A stretch of 64,000 bases of DNA from Rotaria sordida. Lineage: Eukaryota > Rotifera > Eurotatoria > Philodinida > Philodinidae. The DNA lies in contig CAJNOL010001264.1 in assembly GCA_905250125.1 (NCBI GenBank), positions 1 through 64,000 of the forward strand. The letters are read 5' to 3'. Below are positions 22,191 to 34,932 of this stretch, piece after piece. The notes beneath the pieces were generated by a model. The model was not told where the DNA came from. It did not search any database and was given only the letters and a program-made list of their open reading frames with translations. How positions within the stretch are numbered: the first letter of the stretch is position 1; every line of letters begins with the position of its first letter. The translations under genes and the position numbers were made by a program.

Positions 22191-23818
22191 CAAGAGTAGT
22201 GCACAATACTTTCTTGTTTTATCTGTTTCTAATCGTGATCCGAAAAGAAGATTATTCTAGAATGTACGACATGTATTTAGTATTCATTATCAACTATGAA
22301 GACTAAACTACACATTATTTAGATGTACAAGACATGTAAGGTGTTTCAAGAACCTATCGAAAACAACAAACATGAATAACTTTTGAACAATTCAAGTAAT
22401 ACATCTGAGTTACTTCTTTTTATTTGATATACTTTAAAGTTTTGTTTCGTATAAGTGTATTTCTGTCCGCTATTCAAAGCGACCACACTGAGTCGATATT
22501 CACACCTCCATCGTTTTAGAGTTTTTCAAAAAATGAAATATTAAATAGGATATTCATTGATACTATCGTATTTTTCTTGCTGATTCCTCTTATTTATTCA
22601 ATTTGATTTTTGGTAAGCATCTTGTAAACATTGCTTTTCATTCATGAGTTTTCATAGAAAAAATTTGCATGATGGTAAGTGCACTGAGCAGGTAGCTCAT
22701 CAAAAAGAGCAGCCATTTTGAATTCACATATTAGAAAACGTGTTGTCTACAAACTGATGTACTTTATTGTCAACATGCTAAGAAACTTCATCAGTTTGAA
22801 CTATTTCAAATAGTTAGAAAATATGATGCCAATACACTTTTCCTAGTAACGTGAATGTCATCATCAACTTTTTTTATGTCAATACTATGGGACGTCTAGA
22901 ATGTGAGTGATCCGCTAAAGCATCAGTTTCATAAAATCTTTGAAAAACTTCTTGAATATCCTCTTCGTTCGCTGTTTCTTCATCAAATTCGATTGACAAG
23001 TTTTGTTTTATAGAGATAAACCAATTTGTTATTCAAAGTTCATATACAATGAGCGAAAGAACTGTTCGAACACTTCCTCTCATAGGGTACTGAGATGTCC
23101 GAAAAAAATTTCTTAAATAAATCCGAAAGTATGCTTCTAAACAATAGATTAAAAATTGTACGGATAGATTAGTTCAGATCAGAGAATGTTTTCAACAGTA
23201 ATTCAGATGTAAACTAGAACTGAACTTATCGACCTCTAATTTTTTATCCCAATTCCTCTCGCAACAGACGACCTGCTGCCAGGCTATCCCTTCCCAACCC
23301 TATTCACCTCGTAACGACATTGTCTACTTATTTTTATTTTACTTTTCGTCAGAGAAAGGTAAATGATATTTGAAAATCTAGTCGCTGTCCAAAGTTACCA
23401 CACAGCTGTAAAAAAAATGGCAGAAAGTCGGACATTTTGGGGAAAAGGCGAAGCCAGTCCTATACTATTTGGAACTTATTGTTTTATCCTTCGGTTGTGT
23501 ACTTTTTATAATATGAATGTTTATTGAGAAAGTAAGCAGAATCTTTGATCGATATGTATGTTTGTCATGATTTATGTCTTATTACTTAAAATGTCTTGTC
23601 TTCATCACGAAACATACTTTGATTTGAAAAATCAGTTCTATTACATTTTATACTTTAATGCTAAAATAAAAATTTATCTCAAAAAGACAAAAGTCGAAAT
23701 ATTTCTGTAAGAAAAACATTTTAAAATCTTATCTATGACTGATTGTTTTGGTTTTAGAGAATTTATTTATGAAAAAAATAGACAATACAACGAAAAAAAC
23801 AAACGAATCTAAACAGAT
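22191..23818. other. Intergenic, downstream of AHSA1
   Basis: AT-rich with a short GC-richer patch at about 23240-23330. No coding signal is convincing. The last bases belong to the AHSA1 3' UTR on the minus strand. Confidence 0.4.
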
Positions 23819-25028
23819 TTAAAGCAGTCGTGATCCATAACCAAATGTTGATTTAATACTTTCTAAATAATAACGTTTCCAACCTTCCTAAAATATTTCA
23901 AAACAATATGATTTATTCAAATAAAAAAGAATTTTTTTCAACAAACCACTGTATTATCATAAAATTGACTTGGTACACCTGTTTGTTGTATAACAAGTTT
24001 TGTCTCATCAGTACCATCATAAAATAATAATGAAACATGTGAATAATGATCACTAGGCCATGATTTAAAACGCCATAACATATCAATACGATCATAAGGT
24101 ACAATATCAATAAAACGTCCTGTTATATTATCACTAAATAATGAAAAAAATCCACCTTTTCTACAATCATATTGTGAAACACTATTTTGTGTAAATGCTT
24201 TAACTTTATTCATATCACAAAATGCTTTAAATAATTCATTTTTTGTACATTTAAATGTATCATGAAGTTTTATATCACGCATTGTCATAATTGATGATTT
24301 ATTTTGATTGATTGGTAATTGTGTATGGATAATAGGTTTGGAATTATTTATTGATGATATAGATTGTGTATTAGTAGTTATTAGAGTATTTTTAGTTGGT
24401 AAAATAAGTCCTTGAGAAAATTCTTCTTTAAGTAAACGAATATAATCAGCAAGTTTTTGTCGTATTAATGATTCACCGTATTTTTTCATTATTTCTTTTA
24501 ATTTTTCACCTTTTGATTTTTCAGCATAAAATGTTATATTAACTTCATCAATATTATTTTCATCAGATAAATTTGGTATTTCAAATGAACCTTCATATGT
24601 TGTTTGATTTTCTCCTGTATGCATTGATCCTTCCCATTTACCTTCGATATGCCATTCATACTACAAAAAAAAAAAACATATATATGATTGAAAACAAAAA
24701 AGTTAGTCGTATATGTACATTTATGTTTTACTTACAATAAAAACAAGTTTTGCTTTTCGATTATTAGCTGATGCTTCACCTGAACATCGTTTTAATTCTT
24801 TTATTTCACAAGTATATTCATCATTTTCAATTTTAAGTCCAACTAATAATTCATTTAATTTATCTTTTGACCATTGTGTAGCATTTTTTTCTTTCCAATG
24901 CCAATTATTTGGATTTGTAGCTAGATATTATAGTTTGAAATAGTGAGAAAAATATTATTTTATTTTGTCTTACCATCTGGACGATCTTCTACAATCCAAC
25001 GAGGATCACCTTTTCCCCATTCAGCCAT
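23819..25028 (-). CDS. AHSA1: Activator of Hsp90 ATPase (AHSA1/Aha1)
   Basis: Four exons on the minus strand: 25028-24974, 24920-24736, 24660-23947 and 23887-23819, with short GT-AG introns of 53, 75 and 59 bases. The product is 340 aa, against 338 in human AHSA1. Aha1 binds the middle and N-terminal domains of Hsp90 and stimulates its ATPase. The N-terminus MAEWGKGDPRWIVEDRPDA and NNWHWKEKNATQWS are the conserved Aha1_N start, and EIPNLSDENNIDEVNI is another family hallmark. The C-terminal START-like AHSA1 domain, about residues 205-340, has MLWRFKSWPSDHYSHV and ends in GWKRYYLESIKSTFGYGSRLL-type sequence matching the human tail. The start codon is the only ATG giving the conserved MAxWGxGDPRW beginning. 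Nothing looks damaged. Confidence 0.96.
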
Positions 25029-26006
25029 CTAACGTCACGTATTTTTCTAGTTATGGTTGAAGGCATTTCATGTAATGTAATGTCACTTCCTACATGCACA
25101 CGATTGGTCGTCTGTAAGACAAATGAGATTTATCAACTCTTCACCTTCTTTTTCAAAGGAACGATGAGACATCTGTTGTTACTTAGAGGGAGCATGTTCT
25201 CTTGTATAATTAAATTTGATCAATTTTTCAAAATACAATTAGATTATTATTCGTATTGATCTTTTTTGACAAGGCAGATTAATCCATTGAGACCTCTATA
25301 CAAATGTGGTTGTTTCTTTTTTTGTTTAAAAAACTATTCAAAGAAACTGGAAGTTTTCCTTTAACAGAGTATTGTGTTTCTTCTAGAAAAACATAAATGA
25401 TTAAATAACTCTGTCTCAATGCATTTACATATTTATTTCTTGTTTTTTTTTCTTTTCTGTCACATACTTACATAGAATGTTCTTAAAATTTAGTTTCCGG
25501 CACGGAAGAAAAACATGAGTATCTGCATCATATTTCGATCGAATCAACTGTTAATTAAAGAATGTTCACCGTTCATATTCGTAAGAAAAATACATTCTTA
25601 AACGATTTTTTTTACAATGAATATATGTGTATCTACAGTTGTTAATTAATTTATGAAGAAAATCAATGTCAAAATTTATTTACAATCAATAAGATAGACA
25701 TAATGGTTTTTTTGTTCGAAATTTCTGATAATTATGGGTCTATACACATATGTCAAAAATAATATTTCAAAACAATAGTTTTCCTCATTTTCTCACTCTC
25801 GGATATAACTTATGAGCATTCTTTTATTAATAGGAAAAAAGAACAGTTCATTTGCTACATCTATGACGAAGATACTTCAAACTTTTCTTCCGTCTGGTAA
25901 ATTAAATTTTGTACTATTCGATTTCTCTTATATGCATATAAAGTTTTTGACTTTGTTTTTTTTCAATCAATAAATAATTTGAGATTTGATAAATATATTC
26001 TAATTA
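25029..26006. other. Divergent intergenic region (AHSA1 minus / repeat-protein gene plus)
   Basis: The two genes point away from each other, so this 1 kb should hold both promoters. The open frame 25053-25259 has no conserved feature. AT-rich, with T tracts. Confidence 0.5.
25378..25388. promoter_or_regulatory. Possible heat-shock element upstream of AHSA1
   Basis: TTCTTCTAGAA contains the inverted TTCnnGAA core of an HSF site, about 350 bases upstream of the AHSA1 start codon. AHSA1 is heat-inducible in other animals. One short match in AT-rich DNA is weak evidence. Confidence 0.25.
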
Positions 26007-26822
26007 ATGTCAATTGATTTACAATTTAATACTTATCAACAATTATATTTTCAACATCAAACTATTCGACGAGAACATCAAGAAATACTTCTTCAATCAT
26101 TACAACAATTAAAAACTAATGTTAATAATTCTTTAAAAGATGATAAATATAAATATGAAAATATTAAAGAAACATATTATCATAAATTTAATATATTTAA
26201 ACGTATATTTACTCATACAGCTTTACAATATAGAAATTCTTTTGTTATACCATTTAAACAAATTTATCAACAACGAAAATATTTATCAACAAAAATTATT
26301 CAATTATTCAATGAAATAACATTTGAAACATTATCTATTGAAATGCGTACACATTGGAATGGTTCTATAGCAGTTGTATATAATCCAATAACTGGTCGTA
26401 CAGAATGGAAACAATATCGACATGGTGGTATTCATGGTGTATTTAATCCAATTACACATACTATTGAATGGGAAGATGGTTTTCAAACAGGTGTTTATGG
26501 AGTTTTTAATCCGAAATTAAATATAGTCGAATGGAAGAAATTTTATAAAGGTGGTGTTCATGGAGTTTATAATCCATCAATAGATACAATTGAATGGCAA
26601 ACATCATTTCATTCAGGTATTGGAGGTGTTTATAATCCTTTAACGAAAGAAATTGAATGGAAAACATCATTTAAAGGAGGTATTGTTGGATATTTTGATT
26701 ATGAAACACAAACAATTAAATGGATAGAAAAATGGCATCATGGTCTTGCTCTTATTTCATGGAATTCGTCTATGAATAGTTATTTAACAACTTCTAGTTG
26801 TGGATGGTATGGTGATTATTAA
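26007..26822 (+). CDS. Uncharacterised protein with seven 21-residue GGVxGVYNP...IEW repeats
   Basis: Single-exon ORF of 271 aa; an in-frame TAA lies two codons before the ATG, so the start is fixed unless spliced. Residues 1-110 are charged and helical (QFNTYQQLYFQHQTIRREHQ...), without a signal peptide. From about residue 117 to 266 the protein is built of seven repeats of about 21 residues. Their core is G-G-[IV]-x-G-V-[YF]-N-P, then four or five residues, then I-E-W, a small linker and an aromatic; five are strong and the first and last degenerate. Alternating Gly/Trp/Tyr with NP turns suggests stacked beta hairpins, somewhat like MORN or WG repeats, but the motif is neither. Codon use matches the neighbouring genes. 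I do not recognise the family and assign no function. It is divergently arranged with AHSA1. Confidence 0.8.
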   Translation: MSIDLQFNTYQQLYFQHQTIRREHQEILLQSLQQLKTNVNNSLKDDKYKYENIKETYYHKFNIFKRIFTHTALQYRNSFVIPFKQIYQQRKYLSTKIIQLFNEITFETLSIEMRTHWNGSIAVVYNPITGRTEWKQYRHGGIHGVFNPITHTIEWEDGFQTGVYGVFNPKLNIVEWKKFYKGGVHGVYNPSIDTIEWQTSFHSGIGGVYNPLTKEIEWKTSFKGGIVGYFDYETQTIKWIEKWHHGLALISWNSSMNSYLTTSSCGWYGDY

Positions 26823-29244
26823 ATGATTTTCAGGATATATTTTATTTTATATGTTTAAAAAAAAAACAATTTGTTATTTTTTATTCATGTTTAAAAGTAA
26901 TCTAAATTATAAATCGAAAAAGAATGATACAAACAATGTATTAGATCAAATAGATAAGTTGAATAGAAATTATGTATAAATAATTTCTATACAATCTTTT
27001 ATGAAAGAGATGAATCAGAAGTCTTAATGTATTATATTCTTTATTAACAATTCATGCTACAATTGAATTAAATTATGTTTTCAATATCATTGATTTTATC
27101 AAGATTGATAATCATAATAAGTGTCACTTTTAACAAAACTGGTTTTCTACTGACGAGTAGCACGAAAGCTTTTGAATAAAATATTTCTTCATTGTTTTGA
27201 CCGATTTAGGAAGTTAGCAGAAAATTTAAAGCAGAATTTTGCTAAGCTCTTGAATTTTTTTCTATAGAGGCTTCAAGTTTTCGGAAAACTCGTCTTTTCG
27301 AATTTTAATCTAAAAATTTGCGCATACCATGAACTCGACTAGACTAGTTTTGAATAAACTCTCTTCGAGATATGAAGCTTTCAAAAAATATATGTTGTAT
27401 ACCCTATTCATGAAAAAAAGTCTATATCTTCAAGAGACTTTGTTCAAAGCTTCTGAACTTTTTTATAGAGGCTGATATAGTTGAGTTTTCAAATAATGTT
27501 CAAAGTTTCAGAAAAGAATTAATAGGAACTCAAATTCTCTTAGAATATTATTTAGTATCTATATGAAATCGAAAGAGAACAACTGAAGAGATTCCCTCGT
27601 TAGTCCCACTATCTTTTGCTTGACGGCACCATTTTCTGAGATCACCACCTAGACCATCTATATCCTTAAATTTTGCTTCCATCTTGAATAGTTTTTTTTG
27701 CTCATTGAAACATGTCCAAACTTTATTTTTCGGTAGAGTTTCATAGTTTCTAACCTATGAAACTCACAATATTCGCGAATATATATTCGCAAAGAGATCA
27801 AAATTTTAATTCTAACCTAACGCTTTAAATTTTCTCATGACTTCCTTTAATCGATTGACAAATAAAGAAACACTTTGTCTAGAAACCTGTACTACTCACT
27901 GAGATAAAACAGAGTACTTTCTAACTATAATTTTCTTTCCTCATCTACATTCTTCTTATTTTCATGCATTGTTTATTGAATAAATACATATTATCATGCT
28001 TCTCTTTTTGCTTTCAGCTGTTGTCGTTTATATTATATATTCCATTTATTCTCCATCTATTTTTTATTAATTTATCTGAATCAAAGCTTATTTTAATATT
28101 GTCGTTGCTTAAATTAACGAAAGAAACCGAAGAAAAAAAAATTGAGCATAAATTCATTCATATATAAAATCAAAAAGAAATGTCATATAATATACAAAAA
28201 CATATTTAATTTTGAAACCTATCTTAAAAAAAAAACAATTATTTTTTAAAATATGATCAAATAGCAAAATTTATTTTTGTATAAAGATAACAATTCGATT
28301 AATGATACATTCCCGATAACCTAGCAGTTCATCCGTATATAACTTTCCATCGCTCCTAGTTCAGCAGCTTATTATCAATCAGGTACATATATCAAGCTCG
28401 TTTGATATGCAGACACTTCTTAAGGGTTATCATTACGTAAACCTAATGTAATCACTTATGACGCATATTTTTTTCGATATATTTGCATCAAAGCAAACAT
28501 TAAACAACAGGAGCTTTCCACATTATTATTTTTATTACGGCTCATGTGGTAAAAAACTAAAATGTGCGACGTGTGAAATCATCCTATTTTATATATCTAT
28601 GTATTATTTATTAATCGTTTATGTTCGAGTGATACAAATGATGTATTTATAAATTCAACTGAACTAACATCAATCAAACAAAAAAATTCAATAAATAAAT
28701 TTAAATTAATAATAATGAGTTTTTTTTTATCACGTAGTATATCAATTGTGAATTCTATTTCGAATGATTTTCCTCAATGATTATTGCTACTTTATTCAAT
28801 AGCTATTGTATATTCACCAATAACGGAAGTTATATAACAAAAACTAGATGAAAAAATATAAATCGATAAATTGTAACATTACATTCATTGCTTCATTAAA
28901 ATATATAATAGATTGATCTAGAAAATGGATGATGTCTATCGTTATTCATGTTATATGAATTCAAATATTCGACACTTTAAACAGTATTGTAGTGTTTACC
29001 CTAAAGTGCTATCAACAGATTATTTATTCAAGATATGAAGTATTTAAACAAAAATGTTATTAGACATTTATAAAGTAATTTTACTTGATAAGAATCATTC
29101 AGTGTTTCTTTTAGTTCTACTTTTAAAATAAATCGCACACTCTTAAGTTATATATCAACGTGTAACTGATTTATTTATTTATTGAAAATTATTTTTTTTT
29201 CAAATTAATTTTTAAAATAAAATATCTTTATAAAAAAAATCTGT
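26823..29244. other. Intergenic between convergent genes
   Basis: The repeat-protein gene (+) and the ASB gene (-) converge here, so both 3' UTRs fall in this region. A modest inverted repeat lies at about 27346-27376 and 27418-27452 (TTTGAATAAACTCTCTTCGA and its mirror), within about 27240-27510. It looks like an old foldback element similar to those in the introns. The remainder is AT-rich without coding signal. Confidence 0.45.
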
Positions 29245-32200
29245 TTATTTATATCGTTTTGATAAAATTCCTTGTCCAGCATTATGAGCTGATTTAATAT
29301 TTATATTAACATGTTTTTTTACAATATTACGTGATTTACTTGACGTTGATTGACTTTGAGATTCATTAATTCTTTTACGTTCTTCTTGATGTTGTCGTCG
29401 TTTAAGTAATACTGATGTTAAACGAACAATAGCACTTTTAGGTTGTTCATTACGATGTTTATCTTTTTTTATATCTTGAGTATAACCATCATAAGAGTTT
29501 CGATATCTTAATGTTCGTTGATCCCAATAGAATTCAATACCATTAACTTCAAAATGAGCAAGACGTTTACCAACAGAACGAAAATGTTTTATTGGATCAA
29601 CTACATCATTATAACGTAAATAATCAAGTTGTTGATCAGATAATAAACGATAAGTTTTTTTTAAATCATTAATTTTTTCTGTATAAAATTTTCCAATTGT
29701 TTGAGATATTTGTGCACGACATAATTGTTTAAGACGAAATGGATTTGTATACATACGTTGTAATTCATTTTGAACATTTATTAAACGATATAATGCATGT
29801 GGATATTGTCGTTTACGTATCCATTGTTGATTTATATATTGTGGTTGCATATTTATTAAAAGAAACATTAAATTAACTAAACCTTCACTAGCTACCATTG
29901 TTAATATATTTGTTGTTCGACTAGCTTGTTTAGTTTTTAATTCACAACCTAAATGAGCAATCATCATAGCTGAACCTTCGGCATGAATTTTAATTGCTTG
30001 TTCAAATGGATATTCATTCCATGGATATGAACGTGTTATTGGATAACCATGTTCAATAAGAATTTTAACTGAATATGGATCATCAGATAAAATTGCTAAA
30101 GTCATTGGTGTTACACCATATATACTACGAACATTTGTTCGTGCACCTGCTTTAAGTAAAGATTTAATTGTTGGATGACGACTCATTAGAACACTGTAAT
30201 GTAAAGCAGTATAACCTGAAATAATATGAGTAAAAGAAAAAAACAATATAAGAATAGATTTTAAATAATTATTTCATATAGATTAGAATAACTTCTTAAA
30301 TTGACTTAAATAAACCCAAAAATACTTCATTACTATCAAATTGTTTAACCCTCCAAAAAAATCATCTTTGGGATTACCATTTGTTATCTACCACGGATAG
30401 AACCTATCGAGTCCGGGTCCATTGGGTTAAGATCCAAAAATTCTTGAATCCGATAGGCTCTAACCTAGGGTGTGCGCCAATGTTTTATCTAACCAGAGGA
30501 TAGCGTTCTTCCGAAGATTGGGTTAGTCTTCCCAAAGTTTACGGGTATTGAGCCACGTACTGTGTATCTATGTTCTCAAAAATACATATTCGCCCTTCCG
30601 AAAAACAAAACCTGGATTAAATATTGGTGCTTACGGATAAAATAGATATAACACATGAAATTATTACTTGTTATCATGGACATGTGAAGACTGTAGAGAA
30701 TATTTGATTACAAAAAAGAACAAACAGAAAAGCAGGTTGTTTGAATTATGGGATGGCAAAAAAGTCACCGAACAATTTTTGATTTTTGATAGAAATAAGA
30801 AAGGAAAGTGCGATTTTCACTATTGAAAAGAGGAGATTTGGAGGCATAGAACTATATAAGAAACACAATATTGCAAAAAACAAAGATTTCCAGAAAACTG
30901 AGATTTTTGAAGTTCTCATAACACTTTAAACTCTGAGTACACTAGTGTGTTTGATATTGGTTTTTCAAATGCTTTCTAAAAAATTATGAATACTATGTTT
31001 CTTATATGGTTCTATGCCCCCTCAAGTCTCCTCTTTTCAACAGTGAACATCGTAGCTCGCATTCTTATTGCTGTCAAAAGTTATTCGCAATTAAAAACTG
31101 CTCAATGACTTTTAGGCCATCCTGTATATTTATCTAGTCTTCTATCATGGTCTTATCATTTTCTATCTTCAAAGTGTTTGAAATCATGTATCACTATTCA
31201 CATATAGTTCCCAAGTCGAGACGAACAGAACGAAAACGCGTTCGCCTCGAGCTGGATTTGAACTAATTACATGACATAAGAAGCACAACTGCGTATGATT
31301 GATTGATTGACGTTATCAATGTGCTTACTAAGTGTTCATAGCGCGCACTGAAAAGAACATGATTGTTCAATTAAATGTTATGAACTTCACTAGGATGCAG
31401 ACGATTCCAAATAGTCAGCAAGTGTTCACGTCTTTCAGGATGATCTTCTTATATAAATAATAGTTGGGAGTAACTGGTAGATATAATCAGTATGCATACT
31501 CTAACTAGTCTTCACTAGAGTATAACTCGTAAATGAGTGGTTTCATTTAACATTGTGATGAAATTGGTTGGGTGGTCCGCGTGGACTCCAGGCGGTCGTA
31601 TCAGGGTTAAGAAAATTATTTTTTTGATTGGTACGTTTTATACGATTGGTTTTAGTCTTTCTCATAGGTAAGATAATATTGAGTTTAGTTGCATAAGAAA
31701 CAAAATGAAAAACCTTTTTTTTTTTTATTTTATTCGATAATGAAAATTGTTAGATGATATATAAATTTTCTAATAGTGTATGATTTATCATTAGTTGTTA
31801 TAATAAAATATCATTTAAATTATTTGTTAGATCATAAGTATGTACGCTGAATAAAAAAATGCTCATATATATAATATTTGAAAAATGAATTATAAAGCAA
31901 AAAATAAAAGAGGATCGGTATAACGATGATATACTCAAAACATATTAATTCGAATGAAAATATATCGAAATTTTATATAATCAGTGTATATTTTATTCTT
32001 AATATAATCTAAGAACGTCATAGATTTTGTTTTATTTGAATTTAGAAAATATAAGAATAATAGAGGCATGAAAATTTTTAAAAGAAAAATATAACTTATC
32101 ATTCCTACCATCTTCTACGTGTTGATTGAGACTACATAATGAATTAATTAAACATTGACTGATTTCATCAGTTCCATTAACAATAGCTAAAATAAGTGGT

Positions 32201-32773
32201 GTTAAACCACGATGAGCTGGATTACGTGGTGGAAAATTAACATCAGCACCAGCACGAATTAATTCTTCTACAATCTATATTATATTGATTTCATGTAGGT
32301 CTTTTTTTTTCAATGAAACAAAAAATAAAGAAATTTTTTTCTTTTACCTCAGAACGTTTTTTTTCAATAGCTTGTAATAGAGGAGTAAAACTTGTTTTTG
32401 TATCATGTAAATTAGGATCAATTAATTTATGCTCAAGTAAATCATGAATACCACTAATAAAATTATTTTCAATAGCATACCATACAGCTCGATGTCCATC
32501 AACATCTTCATATGAAGTTTTTAATTGATTTTTTTCAATTTTAAGCATTATTTGTAAAAGTTTTTTATCCGATCGTTTACAACATTCAATAAGTAATGAT
32601 GGTCGATTAACATTAGCATAATTGACAGTTGATGAATTAACTTTTTTATCAAAAAGTAAATTATATATTGTAGAATAATCTTCATTTTTAACTGCATTAA
32701 ATAATGTATCAATATTATCTGTTGTTTCAATATATGGTTCACTTAATACTGGATAATATTTAGATGAAATCAT
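29245..32773 (-). CDS. Ankyrin repeat and SOCS box protein (ASB-like)
   Basis: Three minus-strand exons, 32773-32348, 32274-32109 and 30215-29245, with introns of 73 bases and 1.9 kb; 520 aa. Ankyrin repeats run through the first ~290 residues. Clear ones are DGHRAVWYAIENNFISGIHD, then ELIRAGADVNFPPRNPAHRG and LTPLILAIVNGTDE, then GYTALHYSVLMSRHPTIKSL, LLKAGARTNVRSIYGVTP and MTLAILSDDPYSVKILIEHG. A SOCS box-like element near residue 370 reads LKQLCRAQISQTIG, matching the family pattern LxxLCRxxIRxxxG that recruits elongin B/C and Cullin-5. A basic, low-complexity C-terminus follows. In animals such proteins are substrate adaptors of Cullin-RING E3 ligases; the substrate is unknown here. The chosen start is the first ATG of the first exon, though upstream codons stay open to a TTG. 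The long intron contains a MITE. Confidence 0.82.
30749..31124. mobile_element. 376-bp mariner-like MITE in the ASB intron
   Basis: The left end TGGGATGGCAAAAAAGTCA and the reverse complement of the right end CAGGATGGCCTAAAAGTCA match. The inverted similarity continues inward for well over 100 bases (AAAAGAGGAGA...GGCATAGAAC on the left, mirrored near 31007-31045). TA dinucleotides flank both ends (30747-30748, 31125-31126), as in Tc1/mariner elements. No transposase. Confidence 0.7.
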
Positions 32774-34932
32774 TTGTTTTATTTTCAAATATTAAGGTTG
32801 ACAAACAAATATTTGACGCATATGTTTAAATGTTTGACAACAATATTGAGAACAACTGTTAAACGTCACTATCGTCAAGTGGTCAATTGTATGTAATTGC
32901 CAAACGTTTTTTTGCTGCTATTGGCATATGTCAACGATGATTATTAATTCTTTTTTTTTTCTACACACAGAAGACGTGTATGCAATGATGGTAACTAAAG
33001 TTCAGTAAGATTTATTCAAAACGAGAAATTTCGTTGTATGAACTATTCATAATTCAATTATATTTTTATAGGTATAGTTGACGTAACTGTAAAAGTGTTT
33101 CTATGACTTTGAAAACATCTATATAGAAAAGTCTATGGAAGAAGAAAAAAAAAATATATAGAAACGTTTTATCGAAATTGCTTTAAGCATTTTTTTTGTT
33201 TTGTTTTGATCCAATAAATTTATTCATTGTTATAATCAGTGAAACTAGAAAATATAAATTAACTTAAAAGTAAAACATTTGTTTAACATTTTTAAAAAAG
33301 TCCAATAAATGAATAGAATTTTTAACATAAATTATCAACAATAAATATATATAGCAATTTGAAATCAATAGAATTCAACAGATGTCATCATCAAATAGTT
33401 CATATTTCCATTCACTATAATTCTTTTCTTGTTGTCTTATTGCTGTTTGTACAATCCAATGAAAGAATCGGTCAGTACTATCATCGTTCATCATCATCAT
33501 CTTCTGCTTCCCTTCTCTCTTCTTCTTTTTCTTTCTCTTTTTTTTTTTTTTTTTTATTTATTTTTGTGATCGATCTAATATGTCTATGCTAAGCAATTTT
33601 GTAAGATTTCTACGACATTTATATAGTTTCATCGAGTAAGTAGAAATACAACTTAAACGATTCTACATGTTTTATATTTACATTTACAATAAAGCAAGAG
33701 GATTTTTTTTTCAATACATTGTTTGTACTTCCTATTATATCTTTTTCATTTGTATAATAAACAAATGTTATTATTAATCGTCTTCGAACGTCATTTGAAT
33801 GTTGATACTTCTTTTTTTTTTTTGCTTATTTTCTTTATCTATTTCTTCTTCACATTCTTGTTTTTTTCTTTCTATTATTCGGATCCATTGTAATAGTAAT
33901 ACTGTGTTTCATAATGATATTCGCTGAGCTATGCATATTCACACACATATTATACGAGTTGATCAAATCGACTCAGTGCCACTGAAGCCGTCAGTTTGTG
34001 TCAACAATACTCTTCTTTCTCTCTTTTATTCAGTATATATATATATCAAGTATTGTTTGTTGATACCGTCGTCACCTTTTGTTTAAGTAACGAAAAAATA
34101 AAATTGAAGAATTATTATATGATGATGAATAGAGATTGTGCTCTTTGTCCTTAATACATATTTTTTCCTTTATCGGATATAATGAATAAAGGGCGAGAGA
34201 AGAAAAAAAAAAACGTATCATAAAAATTAAACAAGTCCATGAACCTTATGAAAAGTAAGATCATGATCATATTTCAATCGTCAATAAAAAAAAAAAGAGG
34301 AGAATGAATGAATGAATGAAAGGGTAGTACACTTCTTGTGCTCAAAAATGTATTGATAAGCCGTAATCGATTATTTCTTATTAATACACTATTAGTAATT
34401 GACTTTATTATTAATTCATTTTTCTTTCATTTTAAAAAATATTACTCATGATGAATCATTATGATGACGATAGATTGAGGAAAAAATACTAGTAATTTTT
34501 TATAATTATTTTGATAGTGTTGTTTATATTAGAAGGATATTTGAGCAAAAAATCTTGTTTTATGTAAAATAAATTTTATAATGTAAGTAAATAGACTGCT
34601 TATATCTGTCATTGAGAGAGATTTTTATAACGATTGCGTATGTGTCTATATTTCTACATATAGATTGTTCTTCACGATTAATTGTTTTCTTCAATCTTAG
34701 TATCTTCATTCATTTTTCTTGTTTCTTTAAATCATAATCTAATTATTAAAACAACATTTCTCTTGTTTTTTTTCTTTCATATAATAATTTCGCACTCTGT
34801 TTCATGAATTTTTTTCTTTTCAACTGCAAAAAAAAAATCGAACAAATTCTCATTTGATTCTATTTTTATTCTAAAATGCAAAACTATATACATTACCCTT
34901 TTAGATTAAATTAATATTCTAATATATGCTAG
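32774..34932. other. Divergent intergenic region (ASB minus / FMNL plus)
   Basis: Probable promoter region for both genes. Contains long T and TC tracts (33480-33560), an ATATAT run at 34037, and a GAAT microsatellite at about 34303-34321. The unfound 5' exon of the formin may lie here. Open frames such as 33359-33592 are low-complexity Ser/Phe runs. Confidence 0.5.

Noticed and set aside
31240-31312. tRNA-like B box on the minus strand (AGTTCAAATCC) with a possible tRNA-derived SINE
   Set aside because: The T-arm pairs poorly, I could not place an A box or anticodon stem, and the sequence lies in a patch of TE-like debris. Too weak to call.
33359-33592. Open frame with long Ser and Phe runs upstream of FMNL
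   Set aside because: Encoded by TC and T homopolymer tracts; low-complexity artefact.
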